This document shows positions 44,545 to 53,549 of a DNA stretch of 64,000 bases, piece after piece. The first letter of the stretch is position 1, and every line of letters begins with the position of its first letter. Origin of the DNA: CAVXTT01 sp963764685. Lineage in GTDB: Bacteria; Bacteroidota; Ignavibacteria; Ignavibacteriales; Ignavibacteriaceae. The stretch covers positions 124,001 to 188,000 of the forward strand of contig CAVXTT010000017.1 of the NCBI GenBank assembly GCA_963764685.1. Reading direction: 5' to 3'. The notes beneath the pieces are model-generated. The model did no database searches, was not told where the DNA came from, and worked only from the letters and a program-made list of their open reading frames with translations. The translations under genes were made by a program, and so were the position numbers.

Positions 44545-44890
44545 TTCCTTTCTTTTTTGCTTTCAACTTCCAACCCAGGTTAACCTAATTATAAAAATAA
44601 TGCATGATCTGTGTTGCAGAGTATCTTAAAAAGCTCCAGATACCACCATTTTTAATTTTAGTTCTCCCCTCTTCATAGAAATTACAAGACTCCTTTAGCC
44701 CTCTTTTTGCTCCCCTATGACCGAAAGGCTATGAAAGTGAGCTAATAGGGGGATAATAGGACGGTAGTAGGGTGAATAGGTATTTTTTGGGATTATAATT
44801 TCTAATTATTAATAAGGATACGAATTGTTGATTAAAAGCAATCATTGTGCTGCACTTTAATTTTGAAGACAAGAAAAATAATTTAATTTA
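44545..44890. other. Non-coding spacer
   Basis: Between the alkaline phosphatase and lexA there is no gene. The stretch 44680-44780 has GC-poor, imperfectly repetitive text (TAATAGG, GGTAGTAGGG) but no clear structure. The promoter of lexA begins at 44895. Confidence 0.5.
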
Positions 44891-44894
44891 GTAC

Positions 44895-44923
44895 TTGACA
44901 ACTGCACATATGTACACTATATT
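44895..44923 (+). promoter_or_regulatory. lexA promoter with embedded LexA-like box
   Basis: TTGACA (44895-44900) and TATATT (44918-44923) are spaced by 17 bases, an ideal housekeeping-type promoter. Between them GCACATATGTAC (44904-44915) is a near-perfect palindrome resembling the Gram-positive-type SOS box GAACATATGTTC. A repressor bound there would block RNA polymerase, fitting autoregulation of lexA. Confidence 0.65.
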
Positions 44924-44946
44924 AGTAGTGAACAAATGAGCAGTAT

Positions 44947-45582
44947 ATGAAAAAAGAACTAACAAAGCGCCAGGAAGATATTTTGAACTTTATCCAGAGT
45001 TTTCTTCAGGAAAACGGATATCCTCCAACTATACGTCAGATTGGTTCAAATTTCGGCATATCATCCACTTTTGGAGTAAAAGGGCATTTGGATGCTCTTG
45101 AAAGAAAGGGGTACCTGAATAAAGAAAGTTATGCCAGCCGGGGTATTTCACTGGTCAGGAATTTTGAAGATGAGGAGAAGGTGATCTATCCTGAACCCCC
45201 AAGAATTCCAATCGTCGGAAGAGTAGCTGCCGGTTCACCAATTATGGCAGTGGAAAATATTGAAGGGAGTATTCTTCTGGATCCTGCTTTCCTCAACAGG
45301 TCAAAAGACTGCTTTGCTTTAAAAGTTAAAGGCGATAGTATGCTTAACGCCGGAATATTTGAAGGAGATCTTGTTGTGGTTTCTCCTGCAGCTACTGCAG
45401 TTAACGGAGAGATAATTGTTGCAAGGCTTCACGATGAAGTAACGGTTAAAACATTTGAAAATAAATATAACAGGGTAAGACTTATACCTGAGAATGAAAA
45501 ATATCAGCCAATCGATGTTACCGGTAAAAAGGATTTCTCAATTGTCGGTAAAGTTGTGGGTGTACTCAGGTGGTTTAATTAA
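44947..45582 (+). CDS. lexA: LexA SOS repressor
   Basis: This is a 211-residue repressor. The N-terminal winged helix (LTKRQEDILNFIQSFL ... TIRQIGSNFGISS) binds SOS boxes. The self-cleavage site is Ala95-Gly96 (GRVAAGSP), with catalytic Ser131 (GDSML) and Lys168 (VTVKTF) in the C-terminal domain. RecA-DNA filaments trigger cleavage. It heads a three-gene unit with a 12-base gap to the next gene and has its own promoter carrying a likely LexA box. Confidence 0.96.
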   Translation: MKKELTKRQEDILNFIQSFLQENGYPPTIRQIGSNFGISSTFGVKGHLDALERKGYLNKESYASRGISLVRNFEDEEKVIYPEPPRIPIVGRVAAGSPIMAVENIEGSILLDPAFLNRSKDCFALKVKGDSMLNAGIFEGDLVVVSPAATAVNGEIIVARLHDEVTVKTFENKYNRVRLIPENEKYQPIDVTGKKDFSIVGKVVGVLRWFN

Positions 45583-45594
45583 AGGAGTAATGAA

Positions 45595-45837
45595 ATGAAG
45601 AGTGAAATTTTTTCTTTCGCAATCCATAACCGTAAACAGATCAGCTTTCTTTATGGAATGAAGCAGGTGGTTATAGAACCTTATTACATTACCCGCGGAA
45701 AAGACGGGAAGAAAGTTATTTACGGCAGGATGAACAGCACCAGTGAGATAAAGAAATTTGAGTATGAGAAGATTGCAAACATACGAATACTTCGGAATGC
45801 AAGATTCTCACCGAGGATACCAATTTTAGTTGCCTAG
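45595..45837 (+). CDS. Small WYL-like domain protein
   Basis: The 80-residue protein resembles a lone WYL-type ligand-binding domain (AIHNRKQISFLYGMKQVVIEPYYI), in which a small beta-barrel binds nucleic acid or nucleotides. It has no DNA-binding domain of its own. It lies 12 bases after lexA with GGAG at the proper distance (AAAGGAGTAATG), and the next gene starts 8 bases later, so it is in the lexA operon and probably damage-induced. The WYL assignment is moderate. Confidence 0.6.
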   Translation: MKSEIFSFAIHNRKQISFLYGMKQVVIEPYYITRGKDGKKVIYGRMNSTSEIKKFEYEKIANIRILRNARFSPRIPILVA

Positions 45838-45845
45838 GAGGTAAT

Positions 45846-46271
45846 ATGTTAGAGGTCGATAAAAGAAAAAATATAGATTTGCTTGTCGAACATTTCTGGA
45901 GACAGGGTTATCTGAGTGTAAGCAGAAAATACGGCAGGTATCTTCCCGAGCCCGAAAGAATAGGTACCTTTGAAGTCGATGTTGTTGCCAGATACAAGAA
46001 AGATTATGCGATAGGCATTACCGTATGCGGAGATGATCTGAAGGATCCGCAATTCCTGGAAAAGGTTGCATACCTTGCAACACGGCAGACAAAATTCTCA
46101 AACCAGAAGGTGCTTTTATTTATTGGCATACCGCCAGAATTATTTAAAAAAGCTAATATTCTCCTGGATCATATTGATGCGGAAACAAAGAAGAATATCC
46201 GTGTATTCCGAATAATTAATAAAATCATACCCGCAATTAAAAAGAACCGTCAAAGAGAACTTTTCTCGTAA
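45846..46271 (+). CDS. Nuclease-fold-like protein, catalytic ExK apparently lost
   Basis: The product has 141 residues. The segment YLPEPERIGTFEVDVVARY followed by KKDYAIGITV resembles the core of PD-(D/E)XK nucleases (Asp in FEVD, then a strand where ExK is expected). Here the strand reads AIGITV, so the acidic and lysine residues are missing. It is either a non-catalytic member or my fold guess is wrong. It is the third gene of the lexA operon (GGAGG before the ATG), suggesting a role in DNA damage or mobile-element response. Confidence 0.5.
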   Translation: MLEVDKRKNIDLLVEHFWRQGYLSVSRKYGRYLPEPERIGTFEVDVVARYKKDYAIGITVCGDDLKDPQFLEKVAYLATRQTKFSNQKVLLFIGIPPELFKKANILLDHIDAETKKNIRVFRIINKIIPAIKKNRQRELFS

Positions 46272-46280
46272 AAAGCAACG

Positions 46281-46432
46281 CAGTGACTTAGTAACTTAGT
46301 TAAATAGAAAGTTTGGAAAGTGGTAAAAGGAAGTTGAAACCCGAGTATACAAATTTCTGGCTTTACCTTCCTAAGTTCCTAAGTTCCTAGTTCCTCAGTC
46401 CCTAAGTTACTTTCATTCCTAAGTCACTAATT
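46281..46432. repeat. Imperfect tandem and inverted repeats after the lexA operon
   Basis: GTGACTTAGTAACTTAG (46283-46299) is matched in reverse complement by CTAAGTTAC and CTAAGTCAC near 46402-46427. In between and around runs a tandem series built on TTCCTAAG/TTCCTAG (46367-46392). The whole can fold into a long stem-loop 12 bases after the stop codon. No gene lies in 46272-46572. Confidence 0.75.
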
Positions 46433-46572
46433 AAATCCTTTAATTTTTAACCCAACTTTATAATTTTTCCGCCGTCTTATTAGGATTGGTTTTAGTCGTA
46501 AATCATTTCTTTTCTTGACAATATAAGCCCTGAGGCTTAATTTTACACGCTGTATCATTATTTAGGACAGAA

Positions 46573-47391
46573 GTGGCTGCCAAACAGTCGGAATCCGATG
46601 TCAAAGTTCAAAATCAGCTGAAAAGTTCCGGAGAAATTCCTAAGCATATTGCCATTATTATGGATGGCAACGGCCGATGGGCAAAGCAAAGAGGGCTTCC
46701 CAGGGTGGCGGGTCATAAAAAGGGTGTCGATTCTGTCAGGGATACTGTCGAAGCCTGTGCGCAGCTGGGGGTAAAGTATCTTACACTTTATACCTTTTCT
46801 ACTGAAAATTGGAAAAGACCCAAGGATGAAGTTTCAACGCTTATGAGGCTGCTTGTAAAAAGCCTGCGTAATGAGACTGACGAATTAAATGAAAATAATA
46901 TTAAGCTTACTACAATCGGCGATATAAATGCAATGCCCGATGAAGTAAGGAAAGAACTTTCAGAAGCAATTAAAAAAACCGCACATAACGAAAGAATGAC
47001 CTTAAATCTTGCCTTAAGCTACAGCGGCAGGTGGGAATTGTTGAATGCTTTCAAGGCTGCCGTTGAATTAGCAGGTACAGGTAATCTTAAATCCAACGAA
47101 ATAAATGAACAATGGGTATCTGAACTTCTGACCACCAGAAATATCCCCGACCCTGACCTTTTAATAAGAACCAGCGGTGAATTCAGAGTGAGCAACTTTC
47201 TATTATGGCAGATTGCATATACTGAATTTTATATCTGCAGTGTTTACTGGCCTGAATTCAGGAGAAAGCATCTTTATGAAGCGGTAAGAAGTTTTCAGAA
47301 CAGGGAACGAAGATTCGGTAAAGTGAGTGAACAATTAAAAATGAAAAAAGGCAATAAGGATGTTCCGATCCCTCCCAAGGATAGAATTTAG
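46573..47391 (+). CDS. uppS: Isoprenyl (undecaprenyl) diphosphate synthase
   Basis: This 272-residue cis-prenyltransferase makes the lipid carrier for peptidoglycan and LPS sugars. Asp31 in the IIMDGNGRW block binds diphosphate; further family blocks are GHKKGVDSVRD, YTFSTENWKRP, LALSYSGRWEL and PDLLIRTSGEFRVSNFLLWQ. The start is a GTG at 46573 after AGGACAGAA, and the first 20 residues are extra to the family core. The gene overlaps bamA by 32 bases, so it leads the outer-membrane operon. Confidence 0.94.
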   Translation: MAAKQSESDVKVQNQLKSSGEIPKHIAIIMDGNGRWAKQRGLPRVAGHKKGVDSVRDTVEACAQLGVKYLTLYTFSTENWKRPKDEVSTLMRLLVKSLRNETDELNENNIKLTTIGDINAMPDEVRKELSEAIKKTAHNERMTLNLALSYSGRWELLNAFKAAVELAGTGNLKSNEINEQWVSELLTTRNIPDPDLLIRTSGEFRVSNFLLWQIAYTEFYICSVYWPEFRRKHLYEAVRSFQNRERRFGKVSEQLKMKKGNKDVPIPPKDRI

Positions 47392-49861
47392 TTTAGTTCT
47401 CTTTATATTTTTAATATTATCTGCTTCAGTTATATATCCTCAAACAGGGAGCACCACATATAAGATATTGGGGATATCCGTTCAGGGAAATCACTCTGCC
47501 GATATAAATACCATAATTACTACCAGCGGCCTAAAGGTCGGAGATGAAATACAGATACCGGGTGATCAGACATTAAATGCGATAAGACAGCTCTGGACAC
47601 TTAATATTTTTTCCGATGTACAGATCATAATTGAAAAACAGGTAGCCGACGGTATCTTCCTTCAGATTTTGGTGGAAGAATTTCCACGTATTGAACGCAC
47701 AGTTATTGAAGGAAATGATGAACTCAGTACAGATGAGCTTGAGGAAAAAGTAGGCTTGATCAGAGGACAGATACTAAAACCCCAGGAAATATCAAGGATA
47801 ATCCAAAATATAAAAAAGATGTATGATGAGGAGGGTTATCTTAACGCAAAAATTACCCCTGCCTATTATATTTATTACAGAGCAGATACCACAGAGGATG
47901 AAATAAATGTAACCTGGAGGAATAAAAAAGATTTCGCTGATGAGTATACTGTCGAGTATCCCCTTTCAGATCTTACTTACAGTGATCTCATCACTAAAAT
48001 TAAAGAACGCGTTCTGCTTAAGCTTATCATAGACGAAAATGAAGAAGTAACAGTACGTAAAATCGAGTTTACCGGTAATAAAGCCTTTGAAAGTGTTGAC
48101 CTGCGCGGTGAAATGGATGAGACTGAAGAATCAAAATGGTGGAAGTTCTGGAGCAGCGCTAATTTCAAAAAAGAAGATTATGATAAGGATAAACAGATTA
48201 TAGTTGACTTCTACAGAAGGAATGGTTACAGGGATGCCGAGATTGTATCTGATTCACTCATTTATTCGAATGACAATAAAGATATGGAAGTCCTTATAAA
48301 TTTGTATGAAGGTCCCCAGTATAAAGTCAGGAATATTGAGTGGCAGGGTAATACGATCTATCCCGATATCGTTTTGTCTGAAAGACTGGAAATAAAAAAA
48401 GGGGACATCTATGATTATGAGAAATTTGAAAAAAATCTCAGGGGTAATGAAAAGCAGTCTGATATATCGGCGCTTTACCTGGACAATGGCTACCTGACTT
48501 TTAATCTTCAGCCGACGGAAATTAAAGTAGGTGCAGATTCTATTGACCTTATCATCAGGGTAGAGGAAAAAAATCAGTTCAGGATTGGGAATGTCAATAT
48601 TAGCGGGAATGACAAGACAAAAGATAAAATTATAAGGCGTGAACTTTATACTATACCGGGTGATTACTTTAACCGTGGATTATTATTCAGAAGCGTTCAG
48701 CAGCTTGCAAATCTGCAGTACTTTAATGTAGAGAAACTATACGGACCGCAGGGGATAGATTACAATCTGGCAAATGACAGTACAGTAAATGTTACTTTCA
48801 GAGTTGAAGAAAAATCAAGTGACTATCTTAATGCTTCAGTCGGCTATTCCGGAAGTTTTGGTTTTAGCGGTGCGGTTGGAGTTACGCTGACTAATTTTTC
48901 TATGGCGGAACCTTTTTCCCTTGGAGGCGGACAGATTTTAAGTTTCAACTGGCAGTTTGGGGTAGGTAATCTCTACAGAACTTTTACCGTTGGATTTACT
49001 GAGCCCTGGATGTTCGATACTCCCACACTTGGAGGTATTGAAGTATTTGATACAAGACAGCAGTACGTCTACGATTTAAGGCAGACAGGAGGAACTTTAC
49101 GTGTCGGGCGGAGGTTAAAATGGCCGGATGATTATTTTTACGTACAGGGTTTGTTCAGATACCAGTATAATAATGTAATTGAGGGGCAAAATTATTACCG
49201 CGAGGGAAAGTTTAATCAATTTACCCTCGGGGCAACTATCAGCAGAAAGGATATTGATAATCCTATATTCCCCTCCCAGGGATCCGGCTATAGTCTTGAC
49301 GGTGAAATATCTGGAGGGCCATTTCTTCCCGGCGATGTAGATTATTTCAAGATTATGTTTAAAGCGGAATGGTATAAGAGACTTTTTAATTCCAACCGGT
49401 TAACCCTTTATACTGTGGCCGATTTCGGGTACCTGAATGAAATCGTAAAGGGCACACCTATCCAGCCGTTTGAGTATTTTTATATGGGTGGAAATGGATT
49501 AGTTATTGCAACCACCCCTCTCAGGGGATATGATGACAGAACCGTAGGACCCAGGGATCGTTTCGGCAATGTTATCGGCGGACGATTGATGACAAGATAT
49601 GGCGCAGAAATAAGGTTTGCGGTTACTCTGGATCCAATCCCGTTATATTTACTGACTTTCGCAGAAGCAGGAAATGTGTATGAAACTTTTGATAAAGCAG
49701 ATCTTTTTGATCTGCGCCGTGCCGTAGGATTTGGTGCAAGAATATTGATAAACCCGATTGGTCTTATAGGGTTTGATCTTGGTTATGGATATGACAGACT
49801 TTTAACTGATAGAAGACAGCCTGCCTGGCTGTTCCATTTTCAATTTGGAAGAGGATTTTAA
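47360..49861 (+). CDS. bamA: Outer-membrane protein assembly factor BamA
   Basis: This 833-residue Omp85 protein inserts beta-barrels into the outer membrane. After a signal peptide (SLVLFIFLILSASVIYPQ) it has POTRA domains (about residues 30-450; KILGISVQGNHSADINTI, IEFTGNKAFESVDL, GNVNISGNDKTKDKI) and a 16-strand barrel (TLGATISRKDIDNPIFPSQGS, PLRGYDDRTVGPRD). The end FQFGRGF has a terminal Phe, the barrel recognition signal. The start ATG at 47360 lies inside the uppS coding region after AATAAGG. Confidence 0.96.
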   Translation: MFRSLPRIEFSLVLFIFLILSASVIYPQTGSTTYKILGISVQGNHSADINTIITTSGLKVGDEIQIPGDQTLNAIRQLWTLNIFSDVQIIIEKQVADGIFLQILVEEFPRIERTVIEGNDELSTDELEEKVGLIRGQILKPQEISRIIQNIKKMYDEEGYLNAKITPAYYIYYRADTTEDEINVTWRNKKDFADEYTVEYPLSDLTYSDLITKIKERVLLKLIIDENEEVTVRKIEFTGNKAFESVDLRGEMDETEESKWWKFWSSANFKKEDYDKDKQIIVDFYRRNGYRDAEIVSDSLIYSNDNKDMEVLINLYEGPQYKVRNIEWQGNTIYPDIVLSERLEIKKGDIYDYEKFEKNLRGNEKQSDISALYLDNGYLTFNLQPTEIKVGADSIDLIIRVEEKNQFRIGNVNISGNDKTKDKIIRRELYTIPGDYFNRGLLFRSVQQLANLQYFNVEKLYGPQGIDYNLANDSTVNVTFRVEEKSSDYLNASVGYSGSFGFSGAVGVTLTNFSMAEPFSLGGGQILSFNWQFGVGNLYRTFTVGFTEPWMFDTPTLGGIEVFDTRQQYVYDLRQTGGTLRVGRRLKWPDDYFYVQGLFRYQYNNVIEGQNYYREGKFNQFTLGATISRKDIDNPIFPSQGSGYSLDGEISGGPFLPGDVDYFKIMFKAEWYKRLFNSNRLTLYTVADFGYLNEIVKGTPIQPFEYFYMGGNGLVIATTPLRGYDDRTVGPRDRFGNVIGGRLMTRYGAEIRFAVTLDPIPLYLLTFAEAGNVYETFDKADLFDLRRAVGFGARILINPIGLIGFDLGYGYDRLLTDRRQPAWLFHFQFGRGF

Positions 49862-49884
49862 CATTAACTATATAGAGGATAGAA

Positions 49885-50409
49885 GTGAAAAAATATTTAA
49901 TAATTTTCGCTCTTTTAATTATCAGCAATTTTACATCAGCTCAGAATCCCCAGAAGCTCGGCTTTGTTGATTCACAGATCATTCTGAATCAGCTTCCCGA
50001 AGCAATTAAAGCCCAGGGTGACCTGCAGGCTCTGAGTGGTCAGTGGTCTGCGCAGCTTGATAGTATGACACTTGCTTATCAGCAGGGAATGGCTGATTAT
50101 CAAAAACAGGCTAATAATATGCCTGAAGACAAAAAACTTGCTGCACAGCAGACTCTTATCCAGCTGGAACAATCAATACTTGATTTCAGAAGAGAAAAAT
50201 TTGGTCAGGGTACGGGAGAAATATATAAGAAAGAAGAAGAGATTTTTAATCCCGTAAAAGCAAAGATCTATAAAGCTATTGAAGATGTAGCAAAAGCTGA
50301 AGGAATGCAGTTTGTTTTTGACAAGAGCGGCGATATTATTCTTCTTTATGCTGACTCAGCTTTCGATGTTACTTATAAAGTACTTGATAGGCTGAAAAGA
50401 GGTAACTAA
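49885..50409 (+). CDS. OmpH/Skp-family periplasmic chaperone (1)
   Basis: The 174-residue protein has a signal peptide (IIFALLIISNFTSA) and the OmpH start KLGFVDSQIILNQLPEA, a charged helical tentacle region (about residues 50-120) and the C-terminal strand MQFVFDKSGDIILLYADSAFDV. It would hold unfolded outer-membrane proteins for BamA, encoded just upstream. The start is GTG at 49885 after GAGGATAGAA. A weak hairpin (AAGCAG/CTGCTT at 50419-50436) lies before the second copy. Confidence 0.9.
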   Translation: MKKYLIIFALLIISNFTSAQNPQKLGFVDSQIILNQLPEAIKAQGDLQALSGQWSAQLDSMTLAYQQGMADYQKQANNMPEDKKLAAQQTLIQLEQSILDFRREKFGQGTGEIYKKEEEIFNPVKAKIYKAIEDVAKAEGMQFVFDKSGDIILLYADSAFDVTYKVLDRLKRGN

Positions 50410-50473
50410 GTTTCGTTTAAGCAGTTTTACCTGCTTTTCACTTATATTTACCGAACCGCAAGCGGAGAACTTT

Positions 50474-50983
50474 ATGAAAAAATTATTATATCCCCTTTTA
50501 ATAGTATGCTTTTTTTCGGCTGTCAGCTATGGACAGCTGAAAATAGGTTATATTGATTCCGATACAATTATGGATAAACTTCCGGATGCACAGGATGCAC
50601 GGCAAAAACTAGATGCCTTGATCCAGGAATGGCAGGGGGAATTAAATAAACTTGAAGGTGAATGGAAAACAAAATACGATGACTATGAGCAGAGGAAATT
50701 GATAATGACTGATCAGCTAAGAAGTGAGACAGAAGGTGAACTGGTTAAACTTGAACAATCAATATCCGATTACAGAGAAAAGAAATTCGGAACCAACGGT
50801 GAATTATTCCAGAAGCAGGATGAACTTATGAAACCTGTCCAGAACAGAGTTTTTACTGCCATAAAGGAAGTGGCCGAAGAGCAGAACCTTGATTTTGTGT
50901 TTGACAGAAGCGGAGACATAATGCTCCTTTATGCAAAGGAACAATATGATATAACTTCACTCGTACTCACACGTCTTCAGTAA
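50474..50983 (+). CDS. OmpH/Skp-family periplasmic chaperone (2)
   Basis: The 169-residue paralogue of the preceding gene has a signal peptide (LLIVCFFSAVSYG), LKIGYIDSDTIMDKLPDAQ at the start of the mature part, a helical arm and LDFVFDRSGDIMLLYAKEQYDI at the end. Tandem ompH copies occur in Bacteroidota genomes. Four bases separate its stop from the lpxD start, linking outer-membrane protein and lipid A assembly. Confidence 0.9.
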   Translation: MKKLLYPLLIVCFFSAVSYGQLKIGYIDSDTIMDKLPDAQDARQKLDALIQEWQGELNKLEGEWKTKYDDYEQRKLIMTDQLRSETEGELVKLEQSISDYREKKFGTNGELFQKQDELMKPVQNRVFTAIKEVAEEQNLDFVFDRSGDIMLLYAKEQYDITSLVLTRLQ

Positions 50984-50986
50984 ATC

Positions 50987-52051
50987 ATGAGTTTAAAATT
51001 AAACGAACTGGCATCATTAGTAAACGGTTCAATAACCGGCAATTCTGAAGTTGAAATTAAGGGACTTGCTAAAATTGAAGAAGCGGGTCCCGGTGAATTA
51101 ACCTTCCTTTATCTCCCCGCATATGAAAAATATTTTGACACAACCCGTGCCTCAGCTATAATAGTAAAACCGGGATTTAAAAAAAGCCGGAACGATATCA
51201 GCTATATTGAAGCTGAGGATCCAAACAAAGCCTTTTTCAAAATACTGATCAGTTTCTTTTCTCCTGATTTTAATTTAGTGGGAATCGATCCTTCTGCTTC
51301 AATTTACCCCGGATGTATTGTAGGAAGAAATGTTGCCTTGGGGAAGAATGTTGTAATAGGTGCCGGCTGTTCAATAGGTGATAACACAAAAATTTATCAC
51401 AATACTGTTATTCTGGATAACTCTTCTATCGGCAGTAATTGCCTTATTTTTCAAAATGTAAGCATACGAGAAAAGACAGTTATTGGGAATAATATTATAA
51501 TCCATCCTGGAGCAGTGCTTGGCTCCGACGGCTTCGGTTTTTATTCTGATCAGTCCGGTAAATATCATAAGATCCCGCAGATCGGTAATGTGATTATCGA
51601 AGATGATGTTGAGATAGGGGCAAATGTAACAATAGATAGGGCATCACTTGGTTCAACAATTTTAAAAAGGGGAGTAAAACTTGATAATATGGTACAGGTT
51701 GCTCATAATGTAATTGTTGGGGAGGATACTGTTATTTCTGCTCAGACAGGTATTTCCGGGAGTACTAAAGTGGGCAAAAATTGTATGATTGCGGGACAGG
51801 TTGGAATAATCGGACATATTGAAATTGCAGATAAAGTAATATTAATTGCTCAGTCGGGAGTTTCTAAGGGCATATCTAAACCCGGGACATATTTCGGATC
51901 TCCAGCCAAGGAATTTAAGCAGGCACTGAAGCTTGAGGGGCATATTAGAAATCTCCCTGAATATTCTGAAAGAATTAAAAAACTTGAAGATCAGATACAA
52001 AAGCTGCAGCAGCAGCTCCAGGAGCGGGGCGATAAGGTTGGAAATAGCTAA
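50987..52051 (+). CDS. lpxD: UDP-3-O-acylglucosamine N-acyltransferase
   Basis: The 354-residue trimeric left-handed beta-helix enzyme performs the third step of lipid A synthesis. The N-terminal domain (about 1-95: LNELASLVNGSITGN) is followed by hexapeptide repeats (about 105-310), with VLGSDGFGFYSD and catalytic His in DNMVQVAHNVIVGE. A coiled-coil-like C-terminus (KKLEDQIQKLQQQLQ) closes it. Length and blocks are normal. Confidence 0.95.
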   Translation: MSLKLNELASLVNGSITGNSEVEIKGLAKIEEAGPGELTFLYLPAYEKYFDTTRASAIIVKPGFKKSRNDISYIEAEDPNKAFFKILISFFSPDFNLVGIDPSASIYPGCIVGRNVALGKNVVIGAGCSIGDNTKIYHNTVILDNSSIGSNCLIFQNVSIREKTVIGNNIIIHPGAVLGSDGFGFYSDQSGKYHKIPQIGNVIIEDDVEIGANVTIDRASLGSTILKRGVKLDNMVQVAHNVIVGEDTVISAQTGISGSTKVGKNCMIAGQVGIIGHIEIADKVILIAQSGVSKGISKPGTYFGSPAKEFKQALKLEGHIRNLPEYSERIKKLEDQIQKLQQQLQERGDKVGNS

Positions 52052-52129
52052 TTTTTGATTTACTTGCCATCTTACTATTTTTGCTTCTGTTTCATTTTCT
52101 AGTATACTATAAACTTACCAAGGCACCAG

Positions 52130-53548
52130 ATGTTAGAACTTCAAAGAACGATTGCTGCTCCTGTTTCCATATCCGGAACCGGACTTCATACCGGGACACA
52201 ATGTACCCTGACATTTAAGCCCGCACCTGAAAACTGCGGAATTAAATTCGTACGTGTTGACCTGGGTGGTAATCCCGAAATACCTGCAACAGCTGATAAT
52301 GTTATCGATATTTCAAGAGGTACTACACTCGGTCTTGGAGAAGCAAAAGTTCATACAGTAGAGCACGTTCTCGCCTCTATTGTAGGACTGCAGATCGATA
52401 ATATCATTATTGAGCTTGATGGAATTGAACCTCCAGTAGGCGACGGCAGTGCGCTTCCTTTCGTTGATATATTAATGAAAGCAGGTTTTGTCCAGCAGGA
52501 GGCACCGAAAGATTATTTGATAATCGATGAAACTGTAATGTATCACGAAGAAAATAAACAGATTGACATCGTTGCCCTCCCCCTCGACGGTTATAGAATT
52601 ACCGTTATGGTCGATTATCAGAATCCGGCCTTAGGCAGTCAGCATACAGGTATGTTCGATCTCGAGAAAGAGTTCATAAAAGATTTTGCCCCTGCGCGTA
52701 CTTTCTGTTTCCTCAGTGAAGTAGAGGCTCTGGCTGATCAGGGATTAATAAAAGGAGGAGATATAGATAACGCAGTTGTAATTGTTGATACTGCGGCAGA
52801 AAAGAAAGAATTAAAAGACCTCCGCATAAAACTCGGCTTAAAAACTGATATTACTTTAGGCGCTAATGGTATTCTTAATAATAAGGAATTGAGATTCCGA
52901 AACGAGCCTGTACGGCATAAGCTTCTCGACCTTATTGGTGATCTTGCATTAATCGGGGCACCAATCAAAGCTCAAATACTTGCTGCCCGGCCAGGGCATA
53001 AAGCAAATGTCGAATTTGCCAAACAGGTAAGAAAATTATACCAGCAGAAAAAGCTTGTCAAAAAATTCCAGTTTGTTAAAAAGGAAGGGATTGTTTTCGA
53101 TATAAATGCCATACAGAGAATTCTTCCTCACCGATATCCTTTTCTGCTTGTCGATAAGATAGTTCATCTGGAACTCGACAAAAAGGTTGTAGGCATAAAA
53201 TCAGTGACAATCAATGAACCTTTTTTCCAGGGACATTTTCCTGGGCAGCCGATTATGCCGGGTGTTCTTATAGTGGAATCTATGGCTCAAACGGGCGGTG
53301 TTCTCCTTCTGAATTCATTTCCGAATCCCGAAGAAAAGCTTGCCTACTTTATGCAGATAAATAATGCCAAATTCAGAAGACCGGTGGTTCCGGGAGATCA
53401 GCTTTATATTGAAATTGAAATGACCAATAAGAAAAGTAAAGTGGTAATGATGAGCGGCAAAGTTTTTGTTGATAATAATCTGGTTTGTGAAGCAGATTTT
53501 ATGGCTGGTATAGTTGATCGGGCACCAAATCCTAAACCCAAAGAATAA
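52130..53548 (+). CDS. lpxC-fabZ: Bifunctional LpxC deacetylase / FabZ dehydratase
   Basis: This is a 472-residue fusion. The N-terminal LpxC part (about 1-300) removes acetate from UDP-3-O-acyl-GlcNAc. It shows GTGLHTGTQCTLTF, the zinc site HTVEHVLAS and VRHKLLDLIGDL, and GDGSALPFVDIL. The C-terminal FabZ part (about 315-472) is a hotdog dehydratase (IQRILPHRYPFLLVDKIV, GHFPGQPIMPGVLIVESMAQ) with catalytic His and Glu. The fusion is known in Bacteroidota/Chlorobi. It joins lipid A deacetylation to supply of 3-hydroxyacyl chains. lpxA follows after one base. Confidence 0.96.
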   Translation: MLELQRTIAAPVSISGTGLHTGTQCTLTFKPAPENCGIKFVRVDLGGNPEIPATADNVIDISRGTTLGLGEAKVHTVEHVLASIVGLQIDNIIIELDGIEPPVGDGSALPFVDILMKAGFVQQEAPKDYLIIDETVMYHEENKQIDIVALPLDGYRITVMVDYQNPALGSQHTGMFDLEKEFIKDFAPARTFCFLSEVEALADQGLIKGGDIDNAVVIVDTAAEKKELKDLRIKLGLKTDITLGANGILNNKELRFRNEPVRHKLLDLIGDLALIGAPIKAQILAARPGHKANVEFAKQVRKLYQQKKLVKKFQFVKKEGIVFDINAIQRILPHRYPFLLVDKIVHLELDKKVVGIKSVTINEPFFQGHFPGQPIMPGVLIVESMAQTGGVLLLNSFPNPEEKLAYFMQINNAKFRRPVVPGDQLYIEIEMTNKKSKVVMMSGKVFVDNNLVCEADFMAGIVDRAPNPKPKE

Positions 53549-53549
53549 A

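Noticed and set aside
44544..44575. A/T-rich hairpin after the alkaline phosphatase gene as terminator
   Set aside because: The stem is only A-T pairs and not convincing.
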